A stretch of 7,966 nucleotides of DNA from Bacteroidota bacterium (lineage in GTDB: Bacteria > Bacteroidota > Ignavibacteria > Ignavibacteriales > Ignavibacteriaceae). Below are positions 1-6,405 of this stretch, one piece after another. The DNA lies in assembly GCA_021790055.1 (NCBI GenBank), contig JAJYIL010000128.1, forward strand, positions 1 through 7,966. Reading direction: 5' to 3'. The position numbers were made by a program, and so were the translations under genes. The first letter of the stretch is position 1; each line of letters opens with the position of its first letter. The notes under the pieces were generated by a model. It was not told the origin of the DNA and did no database searches. It worked only from the letters and a program-made list of their open reading frames with translations.

Positions 1-65
1 TCCATTGAGTATTTAGTGTCGTCAACGGAATTGAAGTTTCGCAAATTTTTATCTTTATCGTTCAT
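1..65 (-). CDS. Start of an unidentified leftward gene, cut by the left window edge
   Basis: An ATG at 65-63 opens a frame that stays open for all 21 complete codons to the window edge, beginning MNDKDKNLRNF and strongly hydrophilic, with no signal peptide in the visible part. The start is supported by a GGAG Shine-Dalgarno sequence (complement of 71-74) five bases upstream of the ATG. It follows the transsulfuration gene on the same strand after an 81-base gap, so it may be the next gene of that operon or start its own transcript. The visible residues are too few to name a family, and I do not assign a function. Confidence rests on the start context and the lack of a stop, not on homology. 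Confidence 0.6.
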   Translation of the reverse strand, partial: MNDKDKNLRNFNSVDDTKYSM

Positions 66-146
66 AATAGCTCCGTAAAAATTATTAAAATATTTCTGAT
101 TTAATTTATAGAGATTTTTTATGAATAGATAACGAGAGAATAAATT

Positions 147-1280
147 TTACTTCATGGCAGAGTGGACGTCTTCAATCAAATCCTCAATATCTTCCAGACC
201 TATAGAAAAACGCACCAGGCTGTCCGTCAATCCCATTTTTTCTCTTTCTTCCTTCGGGACTGACGCATGTGTCATGCTTGCAGGGTGGCTTATCAAGCTT
301 TCAACCCCGCCAAGGCTTTCACCCAATGTAAATACTCTAACATTTTTTAAGAGCATTTTTGCCCGCTCCACATCTTCAAAATCAGCTGAGATCATTCCGC
401 CAAATCCACGCATTTGTTTTTTTGCAAGCTCATGCTGCGGATGATCTGGCAAGCCCGGATAATATACTTTAGCAGCCATCCCTGATTTTATCAAATACCC
501 TGCAAACTTAATTGCGTTTTGATTATGCCGTTCCATCCTAACCGCTAATGTTTTTGTTGATCGCAAGATAAGCCAGCAGTCAAATGGCGAAGGTACTGCG
601 CCGATTGCATTTTGAACGTAGCGTATTCTTTCATGAACTTTTTCATTATTCGTTACTATAATTCCGCCGATTACATCGCTATGACCGTTAATATATTTTG
701 TCGAACTATGTATAGCTATATCGCACCCGGAGCTAAGAGGGTTCTGGAAATACGGACTCATAAAAGTATTATCGACTATGCTTATGAGATTATTTTCTCT
801 GCAAATTCTCGCAGCGCCTTCCAGGTCTGTAAGGTACAGCATAGGATTTGTCGGGGTTTCAAGATACACCAATTTTGTATTTTGCTTAATCGCATTCTTA
901 ATATTTCTCAAATCGGTAGTGTCAACCCATGAAAAATCCAGCCCATAATCTTTCATTATTAATTCAAACAGTCTGAAAGTACCGCCATAGACATTATTCG
1001 TTACAATAACATGATCACCGGCTTTAACCAAACTCATTAATGCATGTGTAGCCGCCAAACCGCTGCTGAATGCAACTCCGTATTTCCCTTTCTCAAGTGC
1101 GGCTATGTTAGCTTCTAAACACTGCCGTGTTAGATTATGAGTTCTCCCATATTCATATCCTTTGTTTCTGCCTAATTCTTGCTGCGCATAAGTAGAGGTT
1201 TGATATATCGGAGTAATAACAGCACCGGTAACTTCATCCGGGTGCTGCCCTGCATGAATCGCATCAGTTGAAAAACCCAT
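147..1280 (-). CDS. Trans-sulfuration PLP enzyme, probably cystathionine gamma-lyase (or gamma-synthase)
   Basis: This 377-residue protein is a full-length Cys/Met-metabolism PLP enzyme (fold type I) of the cytoplasm. Visible motifs are the TPIYQTST segment near residue 23, Tyr44-Gly-Arg46 (the phosphate-binding pair donated by the neighbouring subunit), FSSGLAA at 71-77, ETPTNP at 141-146, DNTF at 170-173, the PLP Schiff-base lysine Lys195 in SSTK, and SLGGVESLISHP with MTHASVP at 322-342. Gamma-lyase (cystathionine to cysteine, 2-oxobutyrate and ammonia) and gamma-synthase are hard to separate by sequence. I favour the lyase because the gene lies 19 bases after a cystathionine beta-synthase, which gives a complete homocysteine-to-cysteine route. 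The ATG start is supported by AAAGGA (complement of 1289-1294) eight bases upstream. It belongs to the leftward def-fmt-cbs operon. The family call is firm; the exact reaction is inferred. Confidence 0.94.
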   Translation of the reverse strand: MGFSTDAIHAGQHPDEVTGAVITPIYQTSTYAQQELGRNKGYEYGRTHNLTRQCLEANIAALEKGKYGVAFSSGLAATHALMSLVKAGDHVIVTNNVYGGTFRLFELIMKDYGLDFSWVDTTDLRNIKNAIKQNTKLVYLETPTNPMLYLTDLEGAARICRENNLISIVDNTFMSPYFQNPLSSGCDIAIHSSTKYINGHSDVIGGIIVTNNEKVHERIRYVQNAIGAVPSPFDCWLILRSTKTLAVRMERHNQNAIKFAGYLIKSGMAAKVYYPGLPDHPQHELAKKQMRGFGGMISADFEDVERAKMLLKNVRVFTLGESLGGVESLISHPASMTHASVPKEEREKMGLTDSLVRFSIGLEDIEDLIEDVHSAMK

Positions 1281-1299
1281 CGAACTAATCCTTTATTAA

Positions 1300-2664
1300 T
1301 TAAAAATTAGCATACTCAAGAATATCGTACCTTGTAATAATATCAACTATCCTGCCGTAACATGTTACTAGGACGGCGGGTGAATCGCTTAAATATTTTT
1401 TTACATTGTTGAGTTCCGTTCTCTCATCCAGTGTCGGAAAGCCTGGCTCCATTACTTTTCCAATTTCCGCTTCAAGCAGATTTGCATCTTCAAGTAATCG
1501 CCAGGTTAACCTTGATTCTCTTATGCTTCCTACGGACTCACCATTATCAATAACCGGGATTTGTGAAAAGCCTTTACTATTTAAAACCTCCACTGCAGAT
1601 TTAACCTTATCTTTGGAACTTAAATAGACAAGCTCCTTAGGATTATCTTCTCGCCTTGCAGTTAGTATATCCTTCAATGTTCTGATTTCGTTTGGCAAAA
1701 GTCTCTTTTCCCTAAGCCATTCATCACTGTGAAATTTGGAAAGATATCTTTCCCCGGTATCGCAAACTATAAAAACTATAACGGCGTCTTCATTCAAATC
1801 TTTGGCTACCATAAGAGTGATGCCCAAAATTGTACCGGTACTGCCACCGCAAAAAATTCCTTCCTCGCGGGATAACATCCTTGCATAGTTAAACGAGTCC
1901 ATATCGCTTATGTTAAATATCCTGTCGATGTACTGGAAATGAACATTCTTCGGCAAACAATCCTGACCGATACCTTCCACTAAATAAGGTGCGCCTTGAG
2001 TCATCTCCTTTTTCTCCTTGTAATCTTTGAAGATTGAGCCGAACGGATCAGCGCCGATAACCTGGATATTTTTGTTTTTTTCTTTCAAGTATCTCCCCAC
2101 TCCACTAATAGTACCTCCGGTTCCAATGCCAGCTACAAAGTGAGTTATCTTTCCGTCTGTCTGTTCCCAGATTTCCGGACCGGTTGTTCGATAGTGAATT
2201 TCCGGATTAGCCGGATTAGAATACTGATACATGAAGATCGAATTTGGAGTTTCCAGGTTTATTTTTTTCGCTACAGTAATATAGTAATCAGGATGATCAT
2301 GCTTTACGGCATTTGATACTACAATGACATCCCCACCCAAAGCTTTAAGATAATTTATCTTTTCGTTGCTTACCTTATCCGTAACAACAAAAATAGATTT
2401 ATATCCTTTAACTGCACATGCCAAGGCAAGTCCGATTCCTGTATTGCCGCTTGTAGCTTCAATAACTGTTCCGCCGGGTTTTATCTTTCCGTTCCGTTCT
2501 GCTTCTTCAAGCATCGAAAGCCCTATTCTATCTTTCACACTGCTGCCCGGATTTGCAGATTCAAGCTTTGCAAAAATTTGCGGCTTTAAGCCTTTGTTTA
2601 GCTTATTGAGCTTTATAAGCGGTGTGTTACCGATAGTCTCAAGAATATTGTTTTTGTAATTCAT
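1300..2664 (-). CDS. cbs: Cystathionine beta-synthase with C-terminal CBS-domain pair
   Basis: This 454-residue cytoplasmic PLP enzyme (fold type II) condenses serine and homocysteine to cystathionine, the first step of reverse transsulfuration. The catalytic core spans roughly residues 1-315. It has the PLP lysine Lys44 in SSVKDR, the TSGNTGIG substrate loop at 71-78, the GTGGT phosphate-binding loop at 181-185, and EGIGQD at 230-235. The EGIGQD motif and KVSNEKINYLKALG at 97-110 favour beta-synthase over cysteine synthase. Residues from about 318 to 454 form a Bateman module (two CBS motifs), the part that binds adenosyl ligands in many family members. The N-terminal haem-binding extension of the animal enzymes is absent. 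Its ATG overlaps the fmt stop by four bases (ATGA) and has only a weak upstream AGAGG about 16 bases away, so translational coupling is likely. Confidence 0.94.
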   Translation of the reverse strand: MNYKNNILETIGNTPLIKLNKLNKGLKPQIFAKLESANPGSSVKDRIGLSMLEEAERNGKIKPGGTVIEATSGNTGIGLALACAVKGYKSIFVVTDKVSNEKINYLKALGGDVIVVSNAVKHDHPDYYITVAKKINLETPNSIFMYQYSNPANPEIHYRTTGPEIWEQTDGKITHFVAGIGTGGTISGVGRYLKEKNKNIQVIGADPFGSIFKDYKEKKEMTQGAPYLVEGIGQDCLPKNVHFQYIDRIFNISDMDSFNYARMLSREEGIFCGGSTGTILGITLMVAKDLNEDAVIVFIVCDTGERYLSKFHSDEWLREKRLLPNEIRTLKDILTARREDNPKELVYLSSKDKVKSAVEVLNSKGFSQIPVIDNGESVGSIRESRLTWRLLEDANLLEAEIGKVMEPGFPTLDERTELNNVKKYLSDSPAVLVTCYGRIVDIITRYDILEYANF

Positions 2665-3566
2665 GATGTAAAGGTAAAACCTCTTAAAAATTCTTCTGCC
2701 TTTATCCGACGCTTGCCTTCCTGCTGTAATTCAATTATCTCAAGGTTATGGCTGCCTGTGCCGATTGATAGTGTATTTTTACCTTGATAAAACTCGCCCG
2801 GTTGCAAATTATTCTCGTCCAGAATTTTCGTTTTAAAGACTTTTATTATCTTATCTTTATGCTTGAAAAAAGCACCGGGTTGAGGTGAAAGACCGCGTAT
2901 CAAATTGTGGATGCTTATTGCCGGCTTGTTCCAATCAATCTCACATACTTCTTTTGTAATTTTTGGCGCAGCGGATGAAAGCAAGTTATCTTGTTTCTTC
3001 AGGACATAATTACTGCTTTCTATAAGAGTTAAAGTCCTCATAACTAAATCTGCACCTAACAAACTCATTTTATCGTGCAAGGTTCCAAAGTCATCTTCCT
3101 CTTCAATTCTTATTCTTTCTTGAAGGAGAATGTTACCGGTATCAACTTTATCTTCCAGCATAAACGTGGTTAAGCCCGTCTCGGTTTCGCCGTTAATCAA
3201 AGCCCATTGGATGGGGGCAGCGCCGCGGTATTTGGGAAGCAATGAACCATGAAGATTAAATGAACCCTTCTTCGGAATTGTAAATACTTCCCTTGGTAAA
3301 ATCCTAAACGCGACAATAATGAATAAATCCGCATCGAGTATTTTCAATTCGGAAATGAGACCGGAGTCCTTTATATTATTAGGTTGAAGTATGTGAAGGT
3401 TATTTTCAAGCGCAAATTCTTTAACGGAAGTAAAAGAAACTTTTCGTCCCCTGCCTCTTTCTTTATCCTGTCCGGTAACAACAGCCGCAACATTATGCTT
3501 GCTTTCCATTAAAGCTTTAAGTGCAGGAACTGCGAAATCCGGAGTTCCCATAAAAACTATTTTCAT
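2661..3566 (-). CDS. fmt: Methionyl-tRNA formyltransferase
   Basis: This 301-residue enzyme transfers the formyl group of 10-formyltetrahydrofolate to Met-tRNA(fMet), making the initiator tRNA. It is near the usual family length. The N-terminal Rossmann-type formyltransferase domain starts MKIVFMGTPDFAVPAL. The catalytic triad is visible as Asn104 and His106 in FNLHGSLLP and Asp142 in VDTGN, and the tRNA-contacting loop KYRGAAPIQWA follows the His. The C-terminal OB-like domain runs from about residue 205. The segment before the catalytic site reads VAFRILP instead of the VAYGLILP type, a form I associate with Bacteroidota and relatives. The start lies 15 bases after the def stop, with only a weak GGA ahead of it. 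Its TGA stop overlaps the next gene's ATG. Confidence 0.97.
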   Translation of the reverse strand: MKIVFMGTPDFAVPALKALMESKHNVAAVVTGQDKERGRGRKVSFTSVKEFALENNLHILQPNNIKDSGLISELKILDADLFIIVAFRILPREVFTIPKKGSFNLHGSLLPKYRGAAPIQWALINGETETGLTTFMLEDKVDTGNILLQERIRIEEEDDFGTLHDKMSLLGADLVMRTLTLIESSNYVLKKQDNLLSSAAPKITKEVCEIDWNKPAISIHNLIRGLSPQPGAFFKHKDKIIKVFKTKILDENNLQPGEFYQGKNTLSIGTGSHNLEIIELQQEGKRRIKAEEFLRGFTFTS

Positions 3567-3581
3567 GTCGGTTGTTCCGTT

Positions 3582-4145
3582 TTACACAAGCTGATAATCT
3601 GCGTCTTCGGTAACCGGGTATTGAAATTGGATTTTTCTCTTTTTTATTTTGATAATATCTTTATTGACTTTTTTCTTCAATTCGGATCCAATTAAGTCCG
3701 TAAAAAGAATACCCTGTAGATGATCATATTCATGCTGAACAACTCTTGCTAAATACTTTTCAGCATCTATCTTGCAGTCGACAAAATCAGTATCTTTAAA
3801 TGAAATTGTTATACTTGCAGGTCTATCAATCTCTGCTCTAATATCCGGAATGCTTAGACAACCCTCTTCCATATTAACCTTTTCTTCCGATCTAAAAATA
3901 ATTTTAGGATTGATAAAAACCAGCGGCTTATCCTTTTCATGTCCTTCAACCTTCGATAGATCGACTATGAAAATAGACTTGTCCGACCCGACCTGGTTGG
4001 CAGCCAGCCCAACTCCGTTTGCATTGTGCATAGTCTCAAACATATCGCGGATTAATTCAATTGTTTTCATATCAGCTTCTTTTAATTGAACAGCTTTCTT
4101 CCGCAGTATTTTATCGCCGATTAGATTTATAGGCAAAAGAGCCAT
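3582..4145 (-). CDS. def: Peptide deformylase
   Basis: This 187-residue metalloenzyme removes the formyl group from the N-terminal fMet of new proteins as they leave the ribosome. All three family motifs are intact: GVGLAANQ at 44-51, EGCLSIP at 94-100 with the metal ligand Cys96, and QHEYDHLQG at 137-145 with metal ligands His138 and His142 and the catalytic Glu139. The C-terminal tail is long and lysine-rich (from about residue 157), which could help ribosome contact, though that is inference. The ATG start is secured by a strong AGGAG (complement of 4151-4155) five bases upstream. It is the first recognisable gene of the leftward operon, followed by fmt as in many bacteria. A TATAAT box lies about 40 bases upstream. 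Confidence 0.97.
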   Translation of the reverse strand: MALLPINLIGDKILRKKAVQLKEADMKTIELIRDMFETMHNANGVGLAANQVGSDKSIFIVDLSKVEGHEKDKPLVFINPKIIFRSEEKVNMEEGCLSIPDIRAEIDRPASITISFKDTDFVDCKIDAEKYLARVVQHEYDHLQGILFTDLIGSELKKKVNKDIIKIKKRKIQFQYPVTEDADYQLV

Positions 4146-4185
4146 CTTTTCTCCTAAATATTTGTAAGTGTAAACATCCGGTTAT

Positions 4186-4214
4186 ATTATATAATTTCGA
4201 CACGCTAAATTATA
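4186..4214 (-). promoter_or_regulatory. Candidate -10 boxes for the def-fmt-cbs operon
   Basis: Two perfect TATAAT hexamers occur on the minus strand, at 4191-4186 and 4214-4209, within a very AT-rich stretch. The nearer one would place a transcript start near 4179 and give def a leader of about 33 bases. No convincing -35 (TTGACA-like) element sits 16-18 bases upstream of either box, and AT-rich DNA makes TATAAT common by chance, so this is tentative. Confidence 0.3.
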
Positions 4215-4266
4215 AAATTCAAAATGAATAAGAAAGTCTTAGCCGTCAAGTATATCATAATCCGAA

Positions 4267-4410
4267 CTAGCCGGTATCAAAAAAGATTTCAGAAGCTTGA
4301 GCTCTGAGATAAGAATACAACCTCCAACTTTCGCCCTGATTTATTTTTTCAATTTCTCTATAACTTGATGCAATTAATTTAGCGAATAATTTCATTGTGT
4401 TAAAGATCAT
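4267..4410 (-). CDS. Possible small protein (47 codons, or 42 from the inner ATG)
   Basis: A short leftward frame runs from ATG at 4410-4408 (or the in-frame ATG at 4395-4393) to TAG at 4269-4267. Its composition looks protein-like, with MKLFAKLIASSYREIEKIN followed by a segment rich in Trp, Arg and Tyr (ESWRLYSYLRAQA) that could form an amphipathic helix. An AGG lies seven bases before the outer ATG; the inner ATG has no Shine-Dalgarno sequence. Dropping one base in the T6 run (complement of 4279-4284) joins it to a second frame that adds PASSDYDILDG and stops with TAA at 4241-4239. It may therefore be a frameshifted or decayed gene. I do not recognise a family. A chance open frame is a real alternative. 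Confidence 0.3.
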   Translation of the reverse strand: MIFNTMKLFAKLIASSYREIEKINQGESWRLYSYLRAQASEIFFDTG

Positions 4411-4519
4411 TATGTGCCTACATCGTCTTGAAAGTAATTTATCCTAAATAAATATTTACTCAACAAATTTCAAGGCAGTGCGTATAGAAGATTTTTAAAG
4501 ACTTTTCATCAAATTGATA

Positions 4520-4548
4520 TTGATTAGTCTTTAATAATTAATTATGCT
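4520..4548 (+). promoter_or_regulatory. Possible promoter for the Rieske gene
   Basis: TTGATT at 4520-4525 and TATGCT at 4543-4548 are separated by 17 bases, each matching four of six positions of the sigma-70 consensus. The predicted transcript would start near 4555, leaving a leader of about 30 bases before the ATG. The match is weak and untested. Confidence 0.25.
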
Positions 4549-4586
4549 GCTGCTTTTTTTATTTTAAAATAATTTAAGGAAACAAC

Positions 4587-5066
4587 ATGAAGATTAACCG
4601 GAGGGATTTTTTAAAAAAAACAGGACAAAGTGCAATAGTGCTTGCAGTACCTGCAATCGCAAGCTCAATATTGGAAGGCTGCAACAATAATATCACTAAT
4701 CCTACATCGGACAGCTCATCTTTACCTAATGTAAACGATACATATTCAAACGGAATCGTTAAGCTTACAGTTGATTCATCCTCGCCAATATCTAAAGCCG
4801 GTACCGCCGTTATGCTCAATTATCAAAATGGGCAATTGCTTGTCGACCATCCCTCCGTAAATACTTTCAACGCATTATCCCCAATCTGTACACATCAGGG
4901 TTGTTTAATTTCAAATTATGATTACGGCAGCTATCAATTTGTTTGCCCTTGCCACGGCTCAAGATATGATGTCAATGGAAATGTAGTATCCGGACCGGCG
5001 CCTTCACCTCTTCAAAAATATCAAGCGCAGTTTAGCGGCAGCCTCTTGACTGTAAACGTCGGGTAG
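4587..5066 (+). CDS. Tat-exported Rieske [2Fe-2S] protein, probable lipoprotein
   Basis: This 159-residue protein carries a Rieske cluster for electron transfer outside the cytoplasmic membrane. The N-terminus has a twin-arginine signal (NRRDFLKK, residues 4-11), a hydrophobic stretch at about 16-29, and LEGC at 29-32, a possible lipobox with Cys32 as the anchored residue. Glu at -2 is unusual for a lipobox. A Ser/Asn-rich linker follows. The cluster ligands are Cys101 and His103 in CTHQGC and Cys120 and His123 in CPCHGS. Cys106 and Cys122 should form the disulfide typical of high-potential Rieske proteins. GPAPSPL at 136-142 matches the Pro loop that covers the cluster. AAGGA at 4576-4580, six bases before the ATG, supports the start. 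No cytochrome b or oxidoreductase large subunit is adjacent, so its partner is unknown. Confidence 0.93.
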   Translation: MKINRRDFLKKTGQSAIVLAVPAIASSILEGCNNNITNPTSDSSSLPNVNDTYSNGIVKLTVDSSSPISKAGTAVMLNYQNGQLLVDHPSVNTFNALSPICTHQGCLISNYDYGSYQFVCPCHGSRYDVNGNVVSGPAPSPLQKYQAQFSGSLLTVNVG

Positions 5067-5102
5067 ATATCTATCTAAATTTAATTTTAAAATCATTTCA
5101 GT

Positions 5103-5167
5103 AAATTGAATATTGAATATTGGAAGTTTTCATCTACTCTCAATGCTCAATATTCAATTTCCAATTC
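5103..5167. repeat. Inverted repeat built of 7-base units
   Basis: The left arm reads as heptads AAATTGA, ATATTGA, ATATTGG (5103-5123). The right arm reads TCAATGC, TCAATAT, TCAATTT, CCAATTC (5140-5167). Positions 5103-5116 and 5147-5160 are perfect reverse complements over 14 bases, with a 30-base loop. It lies between the convergent Rieske and VIT1-type genes. The stem has only four G-C pairs and no T-tract follows, so it is a poor intrinsic terminator. It looks more like a member of a dispersed intergenic repeat family, which cannot be tested within this window. Confidence 0.8.
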
Positions 5168-5207
5168 AAATTCTTGTCTCAGTATTTAGAAATATCGAGA
5201 GCAAAGC

Positions 5208-6317
5208 TTATAACAACTTTGAAATTAACTCACCAATGATATATCCGATAGCGGCAATTCCGAAACCGACAACAAACATATCAAAGCCGCTCCTGAAAAC
5301 TCCTCTACCCGTAAAGAAGCTACGTGCAGCGCCTACGCCGAAGTGCGCAAGCATGGCAATAATAAATGCAGTCCAGATAGCCGGCATTCCGTTTAAAAAG
5401 AAAAACGGAGCTACGGGAATTATAGCGCCTATCGCTGTTGCCAATCCTGTTATCCATCCTTCTTTTAACGGATTTACATTTTGTTCTCCTATACCAAGCT
5501 CTTCTCTTGCTTTCTCTTCTAACGCCTGCTCGGGATTTTTCATTACTTCAACTGCAAGTGCATTGGCTTCTTCCGGTGACATTCCTTTAGATTCGTAAAT
5601 TAATGCTAATTCTTCAGTCTCCAACTCAGGCATCAAAAGGATTTCTTCACTTTCCATCTGCCTTTCGTGATCGTAGACTTCCTTTTCACTTACAGCAGCA
5701 AGATAGCCTGAAGAACCCATCGAAAGAGAGTCCGCTATCATTCCTGATATTCCTGAAATTAAAATTACATGTGGAGCTACACTTGCCCCGATTACCCCGG
5801 CTATTAAACCGAAATTCGCCGTTAAGCCGTCATTGAACCCGTAGACAACATTCCGAAGTAGCCCGCCTGATTCCGACTTATGCCAGGGTTCTTCGCTTGT
5901 TCCTTTAAGCGTCATTAGCTTGCCGGCATGTTCGGCGGAATCTTTAGCTAACCTTAGTGCAATATTCCTAGTGGGTTCGTCGTTGCTTTCCCTGTACAAG
6001 CCTAAATAAGATTTTACTTCGGTTGATTCTTCACTCATTAAAGCTCTGGATAGAATCCATGTACCGAATTTCTTTGAAGTCCAAGCCATTATGTGTGCTT
6101 GAATTGAAGGCTTCCCCTCTTTCAAAGGGATGTTATTCTTTTTTATAAGCTCGCTCCAGGCTGTAATATGCTTATCTTCAACCGATGCTAATTTTAGGTA
6201 AGTATCCTTTTTATTCTCATCGCTAATTAAGCCGGCAAGAACCCTATAAAGAAATGCCGCGTCAATTTCTTCCTGGAGATGATGAAGCCATACGGAAGTA
6301 GAATTTTTATTACTCAT
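5208..6317 (-). CDS. Ferritin-like/VIT1 fusion membrane protein (MbfA-like iron transporter)
   Basis: This 369-residue protein has two parts. Residues 8 to about 145 form a ferritin-like (rubrerythrin-type) four-helix domain with candidate di-iron ligands Glu16/Glu17, Glu47 and His50 (E-x-x-H), Glu96/Glu97, and Glu129/His130. Residues about 150-369 form a VIT1/CCC1 transporter domain. Its first membrane helix carries GFNDGLTANFG (160-170), its second ISGMIADSLSMGSSGY (190-205), then a Glu-rich cytosolic loop (about 211-285) that binds metal in VIT1, then three more helices near 288-308, 311-335 and 344-366. The domain order matches MbfA, an iron exporter of rhizobia; vacuolar VIT1 moves Fe2+/Mn2+. 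Iron efflux or detoxification is therefore the best inference. No clear Shine-Dalgarno sequence precedes the ATG. It lies 88 bases downstream of the histidine kinase on the same strand. Confidence 0.9.
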   Translation of the reverse strand: MSNKNSTSVWLHHLQEEIDAAFLYRVLAGLISDENKKDTYLKLASVEDKHITAWSELIKKNNIPLKEGKPSIQAHIMAWTSKKFGTWILSRALMSEESTEVKSYLGLYRESNDEPTRNIALRLAKDSAEHAGKLMTLKGTSEEPWHKSESGGLLRNVVYGFNDGLTANFGLIAGVIGASVAPHVILISGISGMIADSLSMGSSGYLAAVSEKEVYDHERQMESEEILLMPELETEELALIYESKGMSPEEANALAVEVMKNPEQALEEKAREELGIGEQNVNPLKEGWITGLATAIGAIIPVAPFFFLNGMPAIWTAFIIAMLAHFGVGAARSFFTGRGVFRSGFDMFVVGFGIAAIGYIIGELISKLL

Positions 6318-6349
6318 CTATAATACTTCAAGTTTATTAATTTAACATA

Positions 6350-6387
6350 TTTTAGCTTAATGCAATTTAAAATATATACAGCTAAAA
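6350..6387. repeat. Short 8-base inverted repeat between kinase and transporter genes
   Basis: TTTTAGCT at 6350-6357 and AGCTAAAA at 6380-6387 are perfect reverse complements around a 22-base AT-rich spacer, in the 88-base gap downstream of the kinase stop. It could be a weak hairpin, a dyad operator for the transporter gene, or chance in AT-rich sequence. The stem is too AT-rich to be a convincing terminator. Confidence 0.35.
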
Positions 6388-6405
6388 ATAGATATTTATT
6401 TTATT

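Larger units (their letters stand above)
4146..4586. other. 441-base intergenic region between divergent def and Rieske genes
   Basis: This is the only gap over 300 bases. It separates two divergent transcription units, so it should contain a promoter for each. The def-proximal end has two leftward TATAAT boxes and the Rieske-proximal end has a possible sigma-70-like pair. The middle holds a short leftward reading frame at 4267-4410. I see no GC-rich hairpin, tRNA, riboswitch-like structure or conserved operator. Confidence 0.7.

Noticed and set aside
154..932. Open frames on the plus strand opposite the transsulfuration gene (154-444 and 612-932)
   Set aside because: They lie entirely antisense to a gene with intact catalytic motifs, have no recognisable domains, and are typical shadow frames.
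1300..2664. Cysteine synthase as an alternative call for the beta-synthase gene
   Set aside because: The EGIGQD motif, the KVSNEK segment and the C-terminal CBS-domain pair fit cystathionine beta-synthase better, as does the adjacent gamma-lyase-type gene.
4224..4307. 27-codon plus-strand frame beginning MNKKVLAVKY in the def-Rieske gap
   Set aside because: There is no Shine-Dalgarno sequence, it is very short, and it overlaps the more protein-like leftward mini-ORF on the other strand.
4574..4819. Minus-strand open frame opposite the start of the Rieske gene
   Set aside because: It is fully antisense to the Tat signal and linker of the Rieske protein and has no start context.
5064..5093. 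Small palindromes TAGATATCTA (5064-5073) and ATTTTAAAAT (5084-5093) after the Rieske stop, considered as a terminator
   Set aside because: Each is a 10-base AT-rich self-complementary stretch with no loop, GC-rich stem or T-tract, so neither fits an intrinsic terminator.
5113..5836. Plus-strand open frames (5113-5598, 5603-5836) opposite the VIT1-type gene
   Set aside because: They are antisense to a well-supported membrane protein, and their Ser/Pro/Ile-rich composition is what the complement of hydrophobic codons gives.
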